NCBI RefSeq assembly: GCF_002099425.1
Contig: NW_018344068.1
Location: 726,001 to 790,000 of the forward strand
Direction of reading: 5' to 3'
DNA: 64,000 nucleotides
From: Phascolarctos cinereus
Taxonomy: Eukaryota > Chordata > Mammalia > Diprotodontia > Phascolarctidae
This document shows, piece by piece, positions 23,700 through 35,349 of the stretch (its first letter is position 1; each line of letters begins with the position of its first letter). The position numbers were made by a program, and so were the translations under genes. Under the pieces are notes generated by a model that did not search any database, was not told where the DNA came from, and saw only the letters and a list, made by a program, of their open reading frames with translations.

Positions 23700-23875
23700 T
23701 TGAGATAGCATTGTCCTTGTGTCATTGTGGAGATTATCCTCTGAGATTGGAGCAATTGAGGAGGACCACTATCAGCTGAGATTGGAACAATGGGGAAGGG
23801 CCATTTTACCATGAGATTGGAGCAGTAGTGGAGGACTGCCTTATCCTCTGAGATTGGTACAGTAGGCAGGGCTAG
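23700..23875 (+). repeat. Minisatellite with 35-37-bp unit
   Basis: TGAGATTGG recurs with unit starts at 23741, 23776, 23811 and 23848, and a weaker unit lies before them. Units share a GA-GGACCACT/GGCC-type middle. Confidence 0.75.
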
Positions 23876-23879
23876 GGGA

Positions 23880-24780
23880 ATGGATGGGTCCATAAAAGTT
23901 TTTTTGAGGTTGGGAGGATGAGAGATGAAAGGACTGAAGGCAGCTGGGTAGGATTTTCAGTCTATTTAATAAAACAGGAGGTGATGCCGTCTATTTGAGA
24001 GGGAGCAGTTGGGGTTGAGTTGAGAGCTTGAGAAAAAAGATGTGCATATAGCCTTTGTAGAGAGAGTGTGAGAGGGAGTTAATTAGAAATGAGTAAAAGG
24101 ATTATCGTGATGTAGAGAGGACCAGTTTGAGATTATGTGGTACGGATTTGTAGTAGACTGTCAACACAACATCATGACTTCCTTTAGCGATGGCTTGGAG
24201 GAATTTGAGAATCGTAGTGAGGGTAAAGAACCAACTGGCATCAGTGAGAGACAATGGGAGACTTCACTCTAGTCCTATGATCCTACGACAGGAGATTCTG
24301 GGCAAAAAGAGGAATGTCAGCATTTGAAATCTTGTGGCTCTGGGTCTAAGGTGTGGCAGCCCCTGTTGGTAAGGACGGCATAGACATAGATGTAGAGGTC
24401 ATGGGAATTGATCCAGTTAATAAAGTAAGAGCACACTGTGGTGGTAGGGTCATCATCATTATTATTGAAGTTACCAAGGATCAGGTCAAGAGTTGGGGGG
24501 GAAAGGCAGGTGGTGAACCAGGTGAGGATGTCTTTGAAGAAGCACCTGGAGTCAGTAGCTGGATCTGATAAAATTGATTGGTGTGAACTTCAGAGGCAAA
24601 GGGATTGTTGAGTGATGATGGCAAAGGGAAGGTCTGAAACTGGCAGAACACAAGAGCATGAAAGTATAAACAAAGGAAGGAGAGACAATTTCTAAGTGGG
24701 GAGAGGTGGTAGGATCAGGAAGTGTTCATAGAGGACATGCCATTGGAGCTGGACCTTAAAGGATGGGCAGACTTTTGACA
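23880..24780 (-). mobile_element. Antisense L2, probable endonuclease-domain region
   Basis: The complement near 24400-24500 reads like GNFNNNDDD, a decayed form of the GDFN motif of LINE endonuclease domains. The plus-strand phrase is GAAGTTACCAAGGATCAGG. Confidence 0.6.
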
Positions 24781-25049
24781 GATGGACATAGGAGGGGGTG
24801 CAGGGCCTTCTGGAACTGCGTCACCAAAGTTGCTTCAGAGACAGGAAATTGAGGAACTTCTCTGGAAGCTGCTGAACGAACGCTTCAGTGTGCTCTGTTC
24901 TGTCCTTATTGGAGGCCGTCACAGGAAGCCCCAGCAGTATAAGATTCCTAAGGTGATCTGGGGGCCTATTGCTCTCCTTACTGTGGACTAAGAACACTTG
25001 TCTTATTGCTAGTGCAGAACTCTCCCATGACTTGGGGCCTGATCGGGTC

Positions 25050-25290
25050 ATTGCACCGTAGAAAGAGGCCTGAGCCTGGAGGCAGGAAGACCTGGGTCCA
25101 GTGATGGTCCAAGGCACTGACTAGCTGTGTGATTCTGGATAAGGAGCTTAACCTTTGTTCGCCTCCATTTCCTCAACTATAAAATGGGGCTGATAATAAC
25201 AGCGCCTACCTCCGCAGGGTGGTTGTGCAGCCCAAATGACACATTTGCAAAGTACCTGATACATAATAGGCACTTAATAATTAAGTTTCT
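25050..25290 (+). repeat. MIR/CORE-SINE fragment
   Basis: GACTAGCTGTGTGATTCTGG core, AACTATAAAATGGGGCTGAT and CATAATAGGCACTTAATAAT tail. Confidence 0.8.
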
Positions 25291-25294
25291 GTTT

Positions 25295-25372
25295 CTTTTC
25301 TCCCCTCCTCTCCCTTTTCTTCTCCTTCTTTCCTTTCTCTTTTTTCCATTTCCTTTCCTTTTCTGTTGCTTA
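25295..25372. repeat. CT-rich tract
   Basis: Almost pure pyrimidines on the plus strand, following the SINE tail. Confidence 0.9.
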
Positions 25373-25429
25373 AGGAGTGGTTGGTGATACTGCAAGTTCA
25401 GTATGAAGCATCATTGTTATGTGGCAGCC

Positions 25430-25940
25430 CAAAACCCTAATGCAACCTGGGGCTGTCTCAAGAAAGGGATGGTGTCATCACATACGCCTTGTCTATAATA
25501 TTGGTCAGGGCACATTTGGAGAGTTATATGTAGTTTCAGAAGGACATGGACCATGTGGAACATACAAAGCCGAGGGAGGGGCCTTGAATCCATAGAGAGG
25601 AGGCCTCATTGAAGAAACTAGACATGAAAACAGAAAACTTGGGGGCCCTGCGAGTGTTGACCTCAGTGTATTTGAAAGGGGCTTGTTCCACGTGGTCCCA
25701 GAGTGCAGAACTAGGAGCAGGGGTTAGAGTTTGTGCAGAGGAAGATTTTAGCTGAGCATGAAGGAAAACGTCTTCTTGGTTCCAGCTGCCCTCCTTGGGA
25801 GCGGTCTGCCTCGGGATGCCTTCGCTTGGCACCTGGGTGACTACTTGTTGAGGGCGTTGTAGAGGGTGTCACTGTTAAGGTCTGGTTTGGACGAGATGAC
25901 CTCCAAGAGTCCTTCCAACTCTGAGCTTCCATGGCTCTAT
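25430..25940 (+). mobile_element. L3/CR1-type LINE 3' end
   Basis: The end GATGACCTCCAAGAGTCCTT then CCAACTCTGAGCTTCC is the CR1/L3 terminal phrase. The upstream part is more decayed. Confidence 0.75.
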
Positions 25941-26389
25941 TCTTTTCACTTATCTATACAAGTTTCTTCCTGCCAGATAGTACCAGGAAGTCTGTCGCCA
26001 TTCTCTCTCCTTAACAAAGAATGAAATGTGACTCTTGAGTATCTTTGTTTGAACGGCCCTTTCTTGGTTTTAAGGTGGACCCTCCTCCCCTTGTGTGTAT
26101 GTTAGTTGGGGTCTCAGAACGTTGATCACCAGCACTTATTAAGTGCCTCCTATGTTATAAGGCACTGGGGTTACACAAAATGAGAAACAGTAAGCCTGCC
26201 TTTAGTGAGTTTTAATTTTACTGGTTGGGAGGTGGCTTGCATATTAATAAGTATGATACAAAGTAAAATGCAGTGTGCAAGGTAGGGAGAGCAGTCTAGG
26301 CACGGGGAGCAGCCAGTGCAAAGGCGTGGTGATGGGAGACGTCACATGTAAGGAACGACTAGAAACCCACTTTGGCTTCCTGTACCTAG

Positions 26390-26920
26390 AGTGTGTTGGC
26401 ATTGATGTTGTGTGGTAGAGAGAGTACAGGACTTGGAATCTGGAAGATTGACTTTGAATCCTACTAGAGATACAGAATAGTGGTGTGGCCTTGGGCAAAT
26501 CATTTAACATCTCTGTCTCAGTTTCTTTACCTGTAAAATGGGGATAATAATAGCACCTACCTCACAGAGTGGGCAGCGAGATGGTGCAGTGGATAGAGTG
26601 CTGGGCCTGGAGTCAGGAAGACTCATCTTTCTGAATTCGAGTCTGGCCTCAGGTTTGAGGCCACTTACTTGTTGCGTAACCCTGAGCAGGTCACTTAACC
26701 CTGTTTGCCTCAGTTTCCTCATCTGTAAAATGAGCTGGAGAAGAGAAAGGCAAACTGCTCCAGTATCTCTCCCAAGAAAACCCCAAATGGGTTGGGAAAT
26801 TGGCTGAACCACAACCTAACGTCACAGGTTATTGTGAGGAGTGAGTGAAATAATATATTAAAGTGCTTTGCAAGCTTTAAAGCATTGTGTAAGTGCTAGC
26901 CATTGTTACTGTTACTATTA
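26390..26920 (+). repeat. Outer CORE-SINE, split by a second SINE
   Basis: The left half ends ATAATAGCACCTACCTCACAG. The right half resumes GTTATTGTGAGGAGTGAGTG, and the two halves join into one continuous MIR-like tail. Confidence 0.8.
26572..26815 (+). repeat. Inner long CORE-SINE
   Basis: This is a complete long-form copy: head GGGCAGCGAGATGGTGCAGT, core, then the extended 3' part ending GCTGAACCACAACC. Imperfect repeats flank it (ACCTACCTCACAG and ACCTAACGTCACAG). Confidence 0.85.
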
Positions 26921-27429
26921 TTAATGAGATGGAAAGGAGGACCCAGGTTCTAAAGGACTTTAAAAACCAAACAGAAGACCTTTTATTTGTTCTCAGAGGC
27001 AACGGGAAACCCTTAGAATTTATTGAGTGGGGGAATGACATGGTTGAAGCTGCACCTTAGGAAAATCACTTGAGCTAGGCCTTGAAGGAAGAGAAGGATT
27101 TCAGTAGAAAGGAGCGTGTAGGCATGGAATTGGTCTTCAGCAATGCATGGACATAGAAGATGGGACAGGGTGGAGACTGGCCAGTAGTCTAGTTTATCAG
27201 GAATGTAAAGTGCATGGAGAAATGTGAAGTAAAATGTAAGTTAGAGCCAGATTGTGTAGAGGACCTGAAATACTAGGTGAAAGAGTTTGTATTTTATCCT
27301 AAAGGAAATGAGCAATGTCTAAAGGTTTTAAGCAGTGGAGTCAGATCTGGGCATTAAGAAAATTGTTTTGATAGTTGGGTATAAGATAGTTGGAGGGAGG
27401 AGAGCCTAGAAGGAAGCAAAGGAGTTGGC

Positions 27430-28140
27430 CTTCCCCTTCTGATCTGGGAGCCTGATGCCTGCCTGGGTGTTAGTCCTGTCTCTGCCACTGACTTGCTAGA
27501 TGACGCTGGATGAGAAGGTCTGGAAGGGCTCTCACTCTGAAGTTTGGGGTTTTTTTTTTCACCCGAGTCCTAGTTTTATGTTCTAAAGATATCATTTGGA
27601 AGTTTGACGGGTTCCCCTTGTTCCCCTTTCTGGAGACACGTCTATAGAACAGAGTTGTTCTTGAAGGGCCCAAATTAAGTCACAGGTACCTTTGGCCTTG
27701 TGAAGCCTTAATAACTCCCAGCTCTGAAGAACAGCCTTGGGAAGTGAGGAGTCTGGGGATAGTGTCAGGAAGCACCTCCTGAATGTCTTTTGGCTGGTTT
27801 AATCTCCTGCAGGACCCACATTTGTGGGAAAAATATTTGGGTGAAGCTGTAAGTCCAAAGTAAGTATGAGGACAGTACAGACCACCCCAGACACCCCCTG
27901 GTTCCTTTCCTTTCTACTTGACTGAAGGAGGGGAATGGAATTCTGGAAGAGCTGCATATGTTAGCCTCCTCACACAGAGCATATCCAGGAGGCAAGGACT
28001 GATGGGAACCCTGGGGCAGGAGGGGAGGTATGAGGGTAGGGCACTACACAGCCCCAGAAAAGGCATGTGCTCTGGGATATAGTAATAACAACTCTCATTT
28101 AGGTAATATCTCAGTCGTACATTCAATCTTTAAAATGACT
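27430..28140. other. No gene or strong repeat seen
   Basis: Intronic sequence. Weak MIR-like signal at the left end. Short open frames only. Confidence 0.5.
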
Positions 28141-28150
28141 TTATGTGTTT

Positions 28151-28685
28151 GGTGGCGTGAATGGGTATTCCAGGAAGAGTAGCCCCTCCGGTGTGAAGAC
28201 TTGCCCAGCCCTTTTCAGGGCTGCTCAGGTAACTTTGGTGTCCACCTGGCACCCAGCTTTCACCCATGGCTCCAAGAAGCTGTAGCATGTGTGGCAGCCA
28301 TACCCTTGGCAGACAGGCTAAAGTAGGTTGAGGGTGACTGACAGGCCACAAACCTGTAGGTGAGTTAGGGGGTGTCTACCCCAAGCATGTGAAGACTTCC
28401 CCTAGTGGAAGGGGCAGGTGAGAACAACTTGTTCAACAGCCGTGAAGGCGGCTGAAGCAGGTCCTGTGGAGCACCTAGGGTTTGGTCAGACATGGAAGCT
28501 GCCAAGATCATCCGCTGCATCCTGGACCATTGCCAGTCTTCCTGACTTTTGTCTTGCCACCGGACTTTGATGACTGTGGAAGAGAGAATGAAGCTGATGA
28601 CTTGGTACAGCTGTGCCTCACATCAATCAAGATGTCACTCTGCGATGTCATTGGTCCTCTTCAGAAACAAAAGACAAACGACAAC
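28151..28685 (+). repeat. Unnamed ~0.5-kb dispersed repeat, copy 2
   Basis: Shares with copy 1 the phrases CACCTGGCACCCAGCTTTCA, GCTCCAAGAAGCTGTAGCAT and CAAGCATGTGAAGACTTCCC, and ends CAGAAACAAAAGACAAACGA. It is inserted into an L3/MIR-type fragment that resumes at CCCCATTTTACAGAGGAGCA. Confidence 0.85.
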
Positions 28686-28799
28686 AGTGGTGATATCCCC
28701 ATTTTACAGAGGAGCAAACTGAGGTTCAGAAAGGGGAGTGACTTATTATAGGTCCTACAGTCAGCGAGATATGGAATCAGAGAAACCTAAGACTTTCAC

Positions 28800-30765
28800 T
28801 TTCTGGTTAACTTTATGCTATTTTCCCTCCCAGCTTTGGTTGCGATTAGTAACTATAGTTGTATAGGAGGGACAGCTTTCAATGATCCCTCTTTTCCTTC
28901 CTCTGAGTGGTTTTTGCCTTTGTGAACATGAATCTTCTCCTTCACCTTTTGTACTTTTCCCCTGCTTTACCCAGCCCTGGTGTTTTGGCCAGGGGTTACC
29001 TTGGGAAATAGACCTGAGTTACTTGAACCTCTAAATATTTAATGGAGAAACCTAGATTGTCCCAGCTACCTCTGAGAGATAAGAAGAGGGCTTAATGTCT
29101 TATGTTGAGGCATAGGATGGATTTGGGGGCCAGTTTAGTAACAACAGATGGAGCCAGAGGAAGTCATCCTTGGACAGCACCATGCGGTGCTTTTGGGGTA
29201 GAGCTAAATTTGGGGCTGCTTGAGTGCACCGCAGCTTAAGTAAGTGTCTGTGTCTGAAGCTTTTGGAAACCGCTGGTTAGCATACTTTTGAGAGGAATGT
29301 GTTGAGGAAATGCATTAGTGAGAGAGACAGAGAGAATGGGGGAGGTGTATGTATGTGTGTGCACACACATGTATGGGCACGCAAGCATGCACCTCATACT
29401 GATAGGAGTTTCATGCCAATTTGAGGGTCCTGAGGTGGTGCCTTTGGAGGGGAAACAAAGCAATTGTTGAGTCAAGCTTACCAAGTGCAAAAGTTCCAAG
29501 GTCTCCGGTAGAAACCACAGTGTGAATAGAGATCTGGTCAGATGTCTTTGCCTAAATGGGCGCTGTCTAGAGGATGAATCCCATGGACCAGATAGTCTCA
29601 TGAGAGCCATGTGGTGACCAGACAATGGAAAAGGGCTTGGATTGAGAGTCAGAGGAGCTGAGCTCAAGGCCTTGCTCTATTACCCTAGTAGCTGCTGGAT
29701 AAATGTTGGTTGGATATAAATGAGTGAAGGAGTGAATTAATGTTATCATTTTGTAAGGAGACACTCCTAGTGGGTTCTCTGTCATTTGAGTGTGGATGAC
29801 CAATTGTAAGAGATATCATGAAGAAGTTTATGATTTTGGGCCTGGAGATGTGTGAAATGAGGCTAAGCGTGCTTTCTCTATCCCCTTCTCAGGTTGTTGT
29901 GAGGACGGTACTTTGAAAGCTTTGAAGGGTGGTAGAGATATGCGCTGTTCTTGCCTGTGTGCGTCTGGTCCTCAGACTGCACCGGTGGCGGCAGGGAGAA
30001 GTTAGTGTTGTACTTGAGGAGTTCTCCTGGTCTGTGCCATCACGTGATGGTACAGCCAGAGGAAGACCTGTGCAGCTGTTGGGAATGTGGAGCTCTTAGA
30101 TGCACTTCCTGGAATTTCACTTTAGGGGATTTTCTTTCTTTTCCGGCAATTTCCATTTTGTTACATAAAAGGCCCCGTCTGCTGTTTTGAGTGGAGGTTG
30201 TTACTGCTGGATCCTGGCTGAGTGTGCTGAGTGACGCTCCTGAGAGAGAGAGTGAGGGGGGGGGCACACGCAGGCCAGGCTCTAGGACAGACAGGCTGAG
30301 CTGGGCAGGGAAGACAGAACACGTGATAGAGAAGAGGATGGGGAGGAAAGGAAGGGGTATCATGAAGATGTAGGAGAGGACCTGAAGACTTGGTGGCTTT
30401 TCCTGCCAGGCTGGTCATGGGGGCTGGGGGAGCTGGGGGTGGGGAGCTTCCTCAGAATAGAATTCTGGAAACAAGGGAATTCTGTGAGAAGAATTCATTG
30501 CTGCTGTTCCTGTCCATGTTCTCATTATTGCTAAACCAGGCTTCTGGCAACAGTCTCCTGCCCATCCCTCCCCTTCCTCTTTCAGTTCCTCCTTCCAATC
30601 CATTCTGCACATGCAGCCAGATATACCTCCCCTCCCAATAAAAATAACAGCTCACTTTTCTCTAGCTTACTACAGTTTGCCACATGCTTTTCTTAAAACA
30701 TTCATGGGAAGTACATGGCCTACACTTACCATATTGGTCTATACTATGCCAAAGTGGGGAGAGGG
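28800..30765. other. Repeat-poor intronic sequence
   Basis: About 2 kb with little recognisable repeat, apart from short GT/CA runs near 29340. Many short open frames on both strands overlap one another and match nothing I know. It could hold regulatory DNA, but nothing in the sequence proves it. Confidence 0.45.
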
Positions 30766-30769
30766 CTGG

Positions 30770-30975
30770 GCCAAAAAAATCTCTAAGGTCCCTTGGAAAT
30801 GTCTAGTTCTGGCTTTGGTATCTACTAACTTAGCATAAATCTCTTAATCTCTCTGAGCCTTAGTTTTCTCATCTGTAAAATGGGATTAGTAATGTTTATG
30901 GTACTTATTACACAGGATTATTATGAGAAAGGGGTTCCATAAACCTTAAAGCTATATAAAGAAGCAATCCTTTTA
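30770..30975 (+). repeat. MIR fragment
   Basis: TTTTCTCATCTGTAAAATGG and surrounding MIR core and tail. Confidence 0.8.
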
Positions 30976-31000
30976 CTCCTTCCTAGTTGATTCTCTATCC

Positions 31001-31218
31001 CAGTGGTATCAAACTTAAATAGAAACAAGGCCACCAAACCCCACATAAGGATCCCTGCAAGCAGCATATTGATTTAGAAAACTGCATATTAATATTATCA
31101 GTATTCTATTGTGTTTTTATTTATTTTGTTAAATATTTCCCAATTACATTTTAATTTGGGTCTAGCAGCTCTCAGGATTGATTGATTGTTGCTGGAGGCC
31201 GGAGTGTTGTCATCTCTG
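31001..31218. mobile_element. 218-bp hAT-like non-autonomous element, copy 1
   Basis: Begins CAGTGGTATCAAACTTAAAT and ends GTGTTGTCATCTCTG. Inside is TTATTTTGTTAAATATTTCC. Flanks CTCTATCC and CTGTATCC fit an 8-bp target duplication with one change. Confidence 0.82.
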
Positions 31219-31277
31219 CTGTATCCCGCTCTCATATTCCTCTTCTCTCAAGACTCCCTCATCTCTCCCTCCCTGCA

Positions 31278-31436
31278 CCTTTTTTTTTGTTTTTGGCTAG
31301 GCAATGGGGTTAAGTGACTTGCCCAGAGTAACACAGCTAGTAAGTGTAAAGTGTTTGGTCTGAGGCCGGATTTGAACTCAGGTCCTCCTGAATCCAGGGC
31401 TGGTGCTCCATCCATTGCGCCATCTAACTGCCCCAT
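31278..31436 (-). repeat. Young CORE-SINE, reverse, with TSD
   Basis: T run at the left, head GCGCCATCTAACTGCCCC at the right. TCCCTGCACCTT occurs at 31270-31281 and 31436-31447, a target-site duplication of about 11-12 bp. Confidence 0.93.
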
Positions 31437-31720
31437 CCCTGCACCTTCTTAGCTGAGAACTTTGCCTAGAAAATAAAGACTAAGCACCCTGAGTTTCCTC
31501 ACTTCCCCTTTATATCTCAAAATCCCTTGAAATCATCCCCCAGTCTCTTCTCCTTTACTCCAGTTTCTGATAAAGAGGTGGCATTTTTCCTTGCTAAGCC
31601 CAGCCTGCTACCTATACCTTTGAATCCATCCCTACCCATTTTCTCCAGAAGAATGCTCCAGCAGTCATCCCATCTTTCTTGGTAACCTGTGTTGACCCCA
31701 AAACAGAGTTTGTTCTTTGT

Positions 31721-31973
31721 CCTACAGCTTTCCCTCAGCAGCTATGGCAGTCTAGTCGCAAGAGAACACCCCTCCTTGGGCAGATGGGGAAAATAAGGGC
31801 CAAGGAGGAGTTCTGGACTAGTGCCATAGATTTCTTGTAATTGACCTTCCTTGTTTCAAGTCTCTCTTCCTTCCTGACTAGCCTCCAGTTGCCAAAATGA
31901 TTTTCTTAAAGCCTAGGTCTGACCATGTGATTCCCCTACTCAGTGAACTTATGTGACTCCCTCTTTCCCCTAG
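31721..31973. repeat. Composite duplication: inverted block joined to direct block
   Basis: 31721-31810 is an inverted copy of 35242-35331, 87 of 90 bases identical by my count. Immediately after, 31813-31973 is a direct copy of 34275-34599 (about 6 changes in the first 95 bases), without the 154-bp L1 piece found there. Only a couple of bases separate the blocks. Confidence 0.85.
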
Positions 31974-31989
31974 TTCTAATAAACTATTA

Positions 31990-32480
31990 GGTTATGTGTC
32001 CACGTTCTAATTTCTCTCACAAGCTGGTGACTGCATTGCATGGGAGTTACAGTCCAGAACTGGGCCCCCCTAAGAGGGTCGGTCCAGAACTGCTCGATTT
32101 GAGATTATATGCCCTTATGTGTTATATACCCTTCGGAGAGTAACTGTTCCCAAGGGACGCCAATCGACTCTGATTGGTCAACACACTGGGAAGTGGGCTA
32201 TAATAAAATGAGGGCCTTGACTATGTGACTTAGGTCACTTAATCCTGGTACAATACCATTTCAACAGGCTGATATCATGTGGCCATCATTCTACTACCCC
32301 CTGCATACCCCCAAACAGAGGAAATACCTGTTCTATCAGACCCCCCCACCTCCCCACACCCCACCATACCAGTCCATTCTCAGTCTTGGGAATCTGTCTC
32401 CACCCAAGCAACTTCCAATGCAATCTCATTATCAGTAATGTGCTTCTAAAGAACTTTGAAGAAGCGGCTGGTATGCCAGG
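31990..32480 (+). mobile_element. Possible solo LTR of an endogenous retrovirus (fossil)
   Basis: This stretch has promoter-like features usual in LTRs: CCAAT and ATTGG elements near 32160-32180 and a TATAATAAAA box near 32200. It differs in style from neighbouring LINE DNA. No internal viral genes are next to it, and the ends were not fixed. An unrelated unique sequence is possible. Confidence 0.3.
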
Positions 32481-32764
32481 GGTTGGGGGAAGCTCTGAGT
32501 CTTCAAGATACTGATTACTAAAATTTAAAATAATTTTTCACACCTGCAGCTTCTATTTTCTGGTTTTTCTCTGTTGTCTACAAACACATGCAAGTCTCCC
32601 TTATCCTTAAAACACCTTCACTAGGCCCTATCATAATTTAGCTCCTTCCTTTCCCAGCCAGATTGTTAAAAGCTGTGTATACTCATTGACTCTTTTTCTC
32701 AACCCTTTGTGATACGGTTTCTGAACCTCTTTATTCAATTGAAACTGCTCTCTTTAAAGTTAAC

Positions 32765-33690
32765 AATTATTTATTTTGTAAAATTAGATTTTTATTGATA
32801 TCTTTTTTATAACACCTACCCTCATATCTCTCCCCTACTCCTTCCCAGAGAGCCAGCCTTCACTTGTTCATTCATTCATTTATTTATTTTCCTATTCAAT
32901 TCTATTTTCAGTTCCAGATTCTCTCACTCTTCCCACCTCTCTCCCAGCCATTGAGAAGGCAAGAATTACAAAACCTATTACAAATATGAAGACATGTAAA
33001 ACAAATTTCTGCATTCATCATGTTTCTCTACCCCATCCCACCCCACCCCAAAAAAGGAAAAAAAATATATTTCACTCTGCACTTTAAGTCCGTCAGTTCT
33101 CCTGGAGGTGGATAACATTTTTCATCATGAGTCTTTTGGAACTGTGGTGGGTCATTGTGTTGAGCAGAGTTACTGTCTTTCAAAGTCGATTATCTTTACA
33201 ATGTCACTGTTACTGTAGATAATGGTCTCTTGGTTCTGCTCACTTCCCTTTGCATCAGTTCAAAAAGTCTTTGCATTCCTTTCTGCATTCATCACGTTGG
33301 TCGTTGCTTACAGGACGGTAATGCTCCATCACATTCACATACCCCAGCTTGTTGAGCCGTGTCCTGTCTTATGGATGTTCACTTTGTTTCTAGTCTGTTG
33401 CCGCCACAGAAAGTACTGCTATAAACAGTTTAGTGTATGTGGAGTCCTTTTGTCATTGATCTCCTTGAAGGAGACGACTAGCAGGGGAATCTCTAGGTAA
33501 AAGAATGTGGACAAGGGGCAGCGAGGTGGCGCAGTGGACAGAACACCGGCCTTAGAGTCAGGAGAACCTGAGTTCAAATCTGGCCTCAGACACATAACAC
33601 TTACTAGCTGTTGTGTGACTCTGGGCAGCTCACTTAACCCCAATTGCCTCACCAAAAAAAAAATAGAATATGGACATTTTAGTCACCCAT
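32765..33690 (-). mobile_element. L1 3' end, reverse, with a SINE inside
   Basis: TTTTTATTGATATCTTTTTT, then GCATTCATCATGTTTCTC, then GGAATCTCTAGGTAAAAGAA. A SINE at 33513-33664 interrupts it. Confidence 0.82.
33513..33664 (+). repeat. Young CORE-SINE inside L1
   Basis: Head GGGGCAGCGAGGTGGCGCAG, B box GAGTTCAAATCTGG, poly(A) tail. It is flanked by AGAATGTGGACA and AGAATATGGACA, a duplication with one change. Confidence 0.93.
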
Positions 33691-34239
33691 ATGGGTGTCC
33701 CATAGATATTTCAAATTTAATAGAACTCATCATCTTTCCTTCCAAGGCCAGCCCTCTTCCAGTCAGTCAATAAACACTTATTAAGTGTTTGGTACTTATT
33801 AAGCACCAAACTAGATGCTCAGCACTTGGGAAACAAAGAAAGGGAAAAAAAACTTCCTTTCCTCTTTCTGTCATTATTTCTTCCTTATTTCCTCTGCCTA
33901 GGGCCAGAGAAGACTGGACTCATTGATGTTATGTGTGAAATGCGAGAGAAGAGCAGCATTTTAAACAGTCACCATTTTCAGTTCCGTGTAACCCATCAAA
34001 AACTCAGCAAGGACAATTGGACTCAGGTGGTCTCCACTGTACCCTGGTTTGGTAATGGCTATTGTGACTGAGCAAAGCCTTTGTTTCCCAAGGAGCCCAT
34101 GGTCTCTGGTTCTATAAAGGGTACGATAATCGTTCTAGTCCAGGTGCATAACTACAACAGTATCCTTGATGCTATTCTCCCTCATGCCACGTATCAATGG
34201 CCAAACTTTCTTATGTCTCCCTTCTTTTCACATACACAG

Positions 34240-35080
34240 CCACTGCTCTAATTAGGGTCCTCATCACCGCTCACCTGGACTAGTGCCATAGATTTCTTGT
34301 AATTGACCTTCCCTGTTTCAAGTCTCTCTTCCCTCCTGATTAGCCTGCGGTTGCCAAAACGATTTTCTTCATTTTTTTTTTGTATTCACAAATTTTTTTT
34401 TATTAATTTATTTTGAATTATCAACAATCACTTCCATAAGCTTTTGAGTTTTAAATTTTTCTCCCCCTCCTTCCCCAAGATGGCATGCAATCTGATATAG
34501 GCTATACATAAACATTTCTATCAAAAATGATTTTCTTAAAGCCCAGCTCTGAGTGATTCCCCTATTCAATGAACTTCTGTGGCTCCCTGTTTCCCCTAGC
34601 ATCAAATAGAAATTTCTTTGTTTGGCATTTGCAGTCTTTACAACCTAGCCTCACCAGTCTTCTCAGCCTTATTATATATCACTCCCCTTCCTGAACTCTG
34701 TGGTGCAACCAAAATGGCTTTCTCATTCCTCTTCATACATTAAATACTCCATCTCTCTTTTCTGTGCCTTTGTGTGGATTATCTCTGATGTGAGGAATAT
34801 ACTTTCCCCACCTCCCCCTTTTAGAATCCTTTGTTCACGTCAAGGCCCAGCTTGAACACTGCCTTCTGAGAGGAACCTTTTGTGCTTCTCCCAGTTCTTC
34901 ATGCCTTTCCTGCCAAAATTACCTTGTATCCATCCTGTATATAGTTACTTGTGCCCTTGATGTTTTCCCAATAAACTGCCATATCCTGGAGGTATGGACT
35001 CACATTTTTGCCTGTGTCCACAGCTCTTCAAATGGCAACTGATACATCATAGGTACTCAGTAATACTTTTCGGTTGATTT
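34240..35080 (+). mobile_element. L2 LINE 3' region
   Basis: Sense L2: CACTGCTCTAATTAGGGTCC, then GAACTTCTGTGGCTCCCTG, and the TAGGTACTCAGTAATACTTT end. Its left part is the source or sister of the direct block at 31813-31973. Confidence 0.82.
34370..34523 (-). mobile_element. 154-bp L1 3'-UTR insertion
   Basis: T-rich left end, then the L1 3'-UTR phrase AATTATCAACAATCACTTCC. It is flanked by AAAACGATTTTCTT (34356-34369) and AAAATGATTTTCTT (34524-34537), a 14-bp duplication with one change. Confidence 0.88.
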
Positions 35081-35241
35081 ATCAGTGTTGTAGTGACTCT
35101 GCCTCCGCAGAAGAGCCGAGACCCTATTTGTCAATGACAGGCCTGTTCTGTCTGCCCTCGGACCTTAAGACAGAGTGGAAAGAGCCCCACTCTACCATTA
35201 ACTAGCTAGCAGTGACCATGGCCAGTCTGACTCACTCCTTG

Positions 35242-35331
35242 CTCCTCCTTGGCCCCTATTTTCCCCATCTGCCCAAGGAGGGGTGTTCCCTTTCGACTAG
35301 ACTGCCATAGCTGCTGAGGGAAAGCTGTAGG
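35242..35331. repeat. Inverted partner of 31721-31810
   Basis: CTCCTCCTTGGCCCCTATTT at its start complements the end of the 31.7-kb block. The high identity contrasts with the old repeats around it. Confidence 0.88.
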
Positions 35332-35349
35332 GTTTCTTTGGGGTGTCCT

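Larger units (their letters stand above)
26110..27420 (-). mobile_element. Antisense L2 interrupted by two nested SINEs
   Basis: Starts AGCACTTATTAAGTGCCTCC, contains GGAATGACATGGTTGAAGC and CTAGGTGAAAGAGTTTGTA. A SINE occupies about 26390-26920, with another SINE inside it. Confidence 0.8.

Noticed and set aside
23741-23857. Regularly spaced repeats that could suggest a CRISPR array
   Set aside because: Units are contiguous and diverged with no constant repeat and unique spacer pattern, and the DNA is mammalian. It is a minisatellite.
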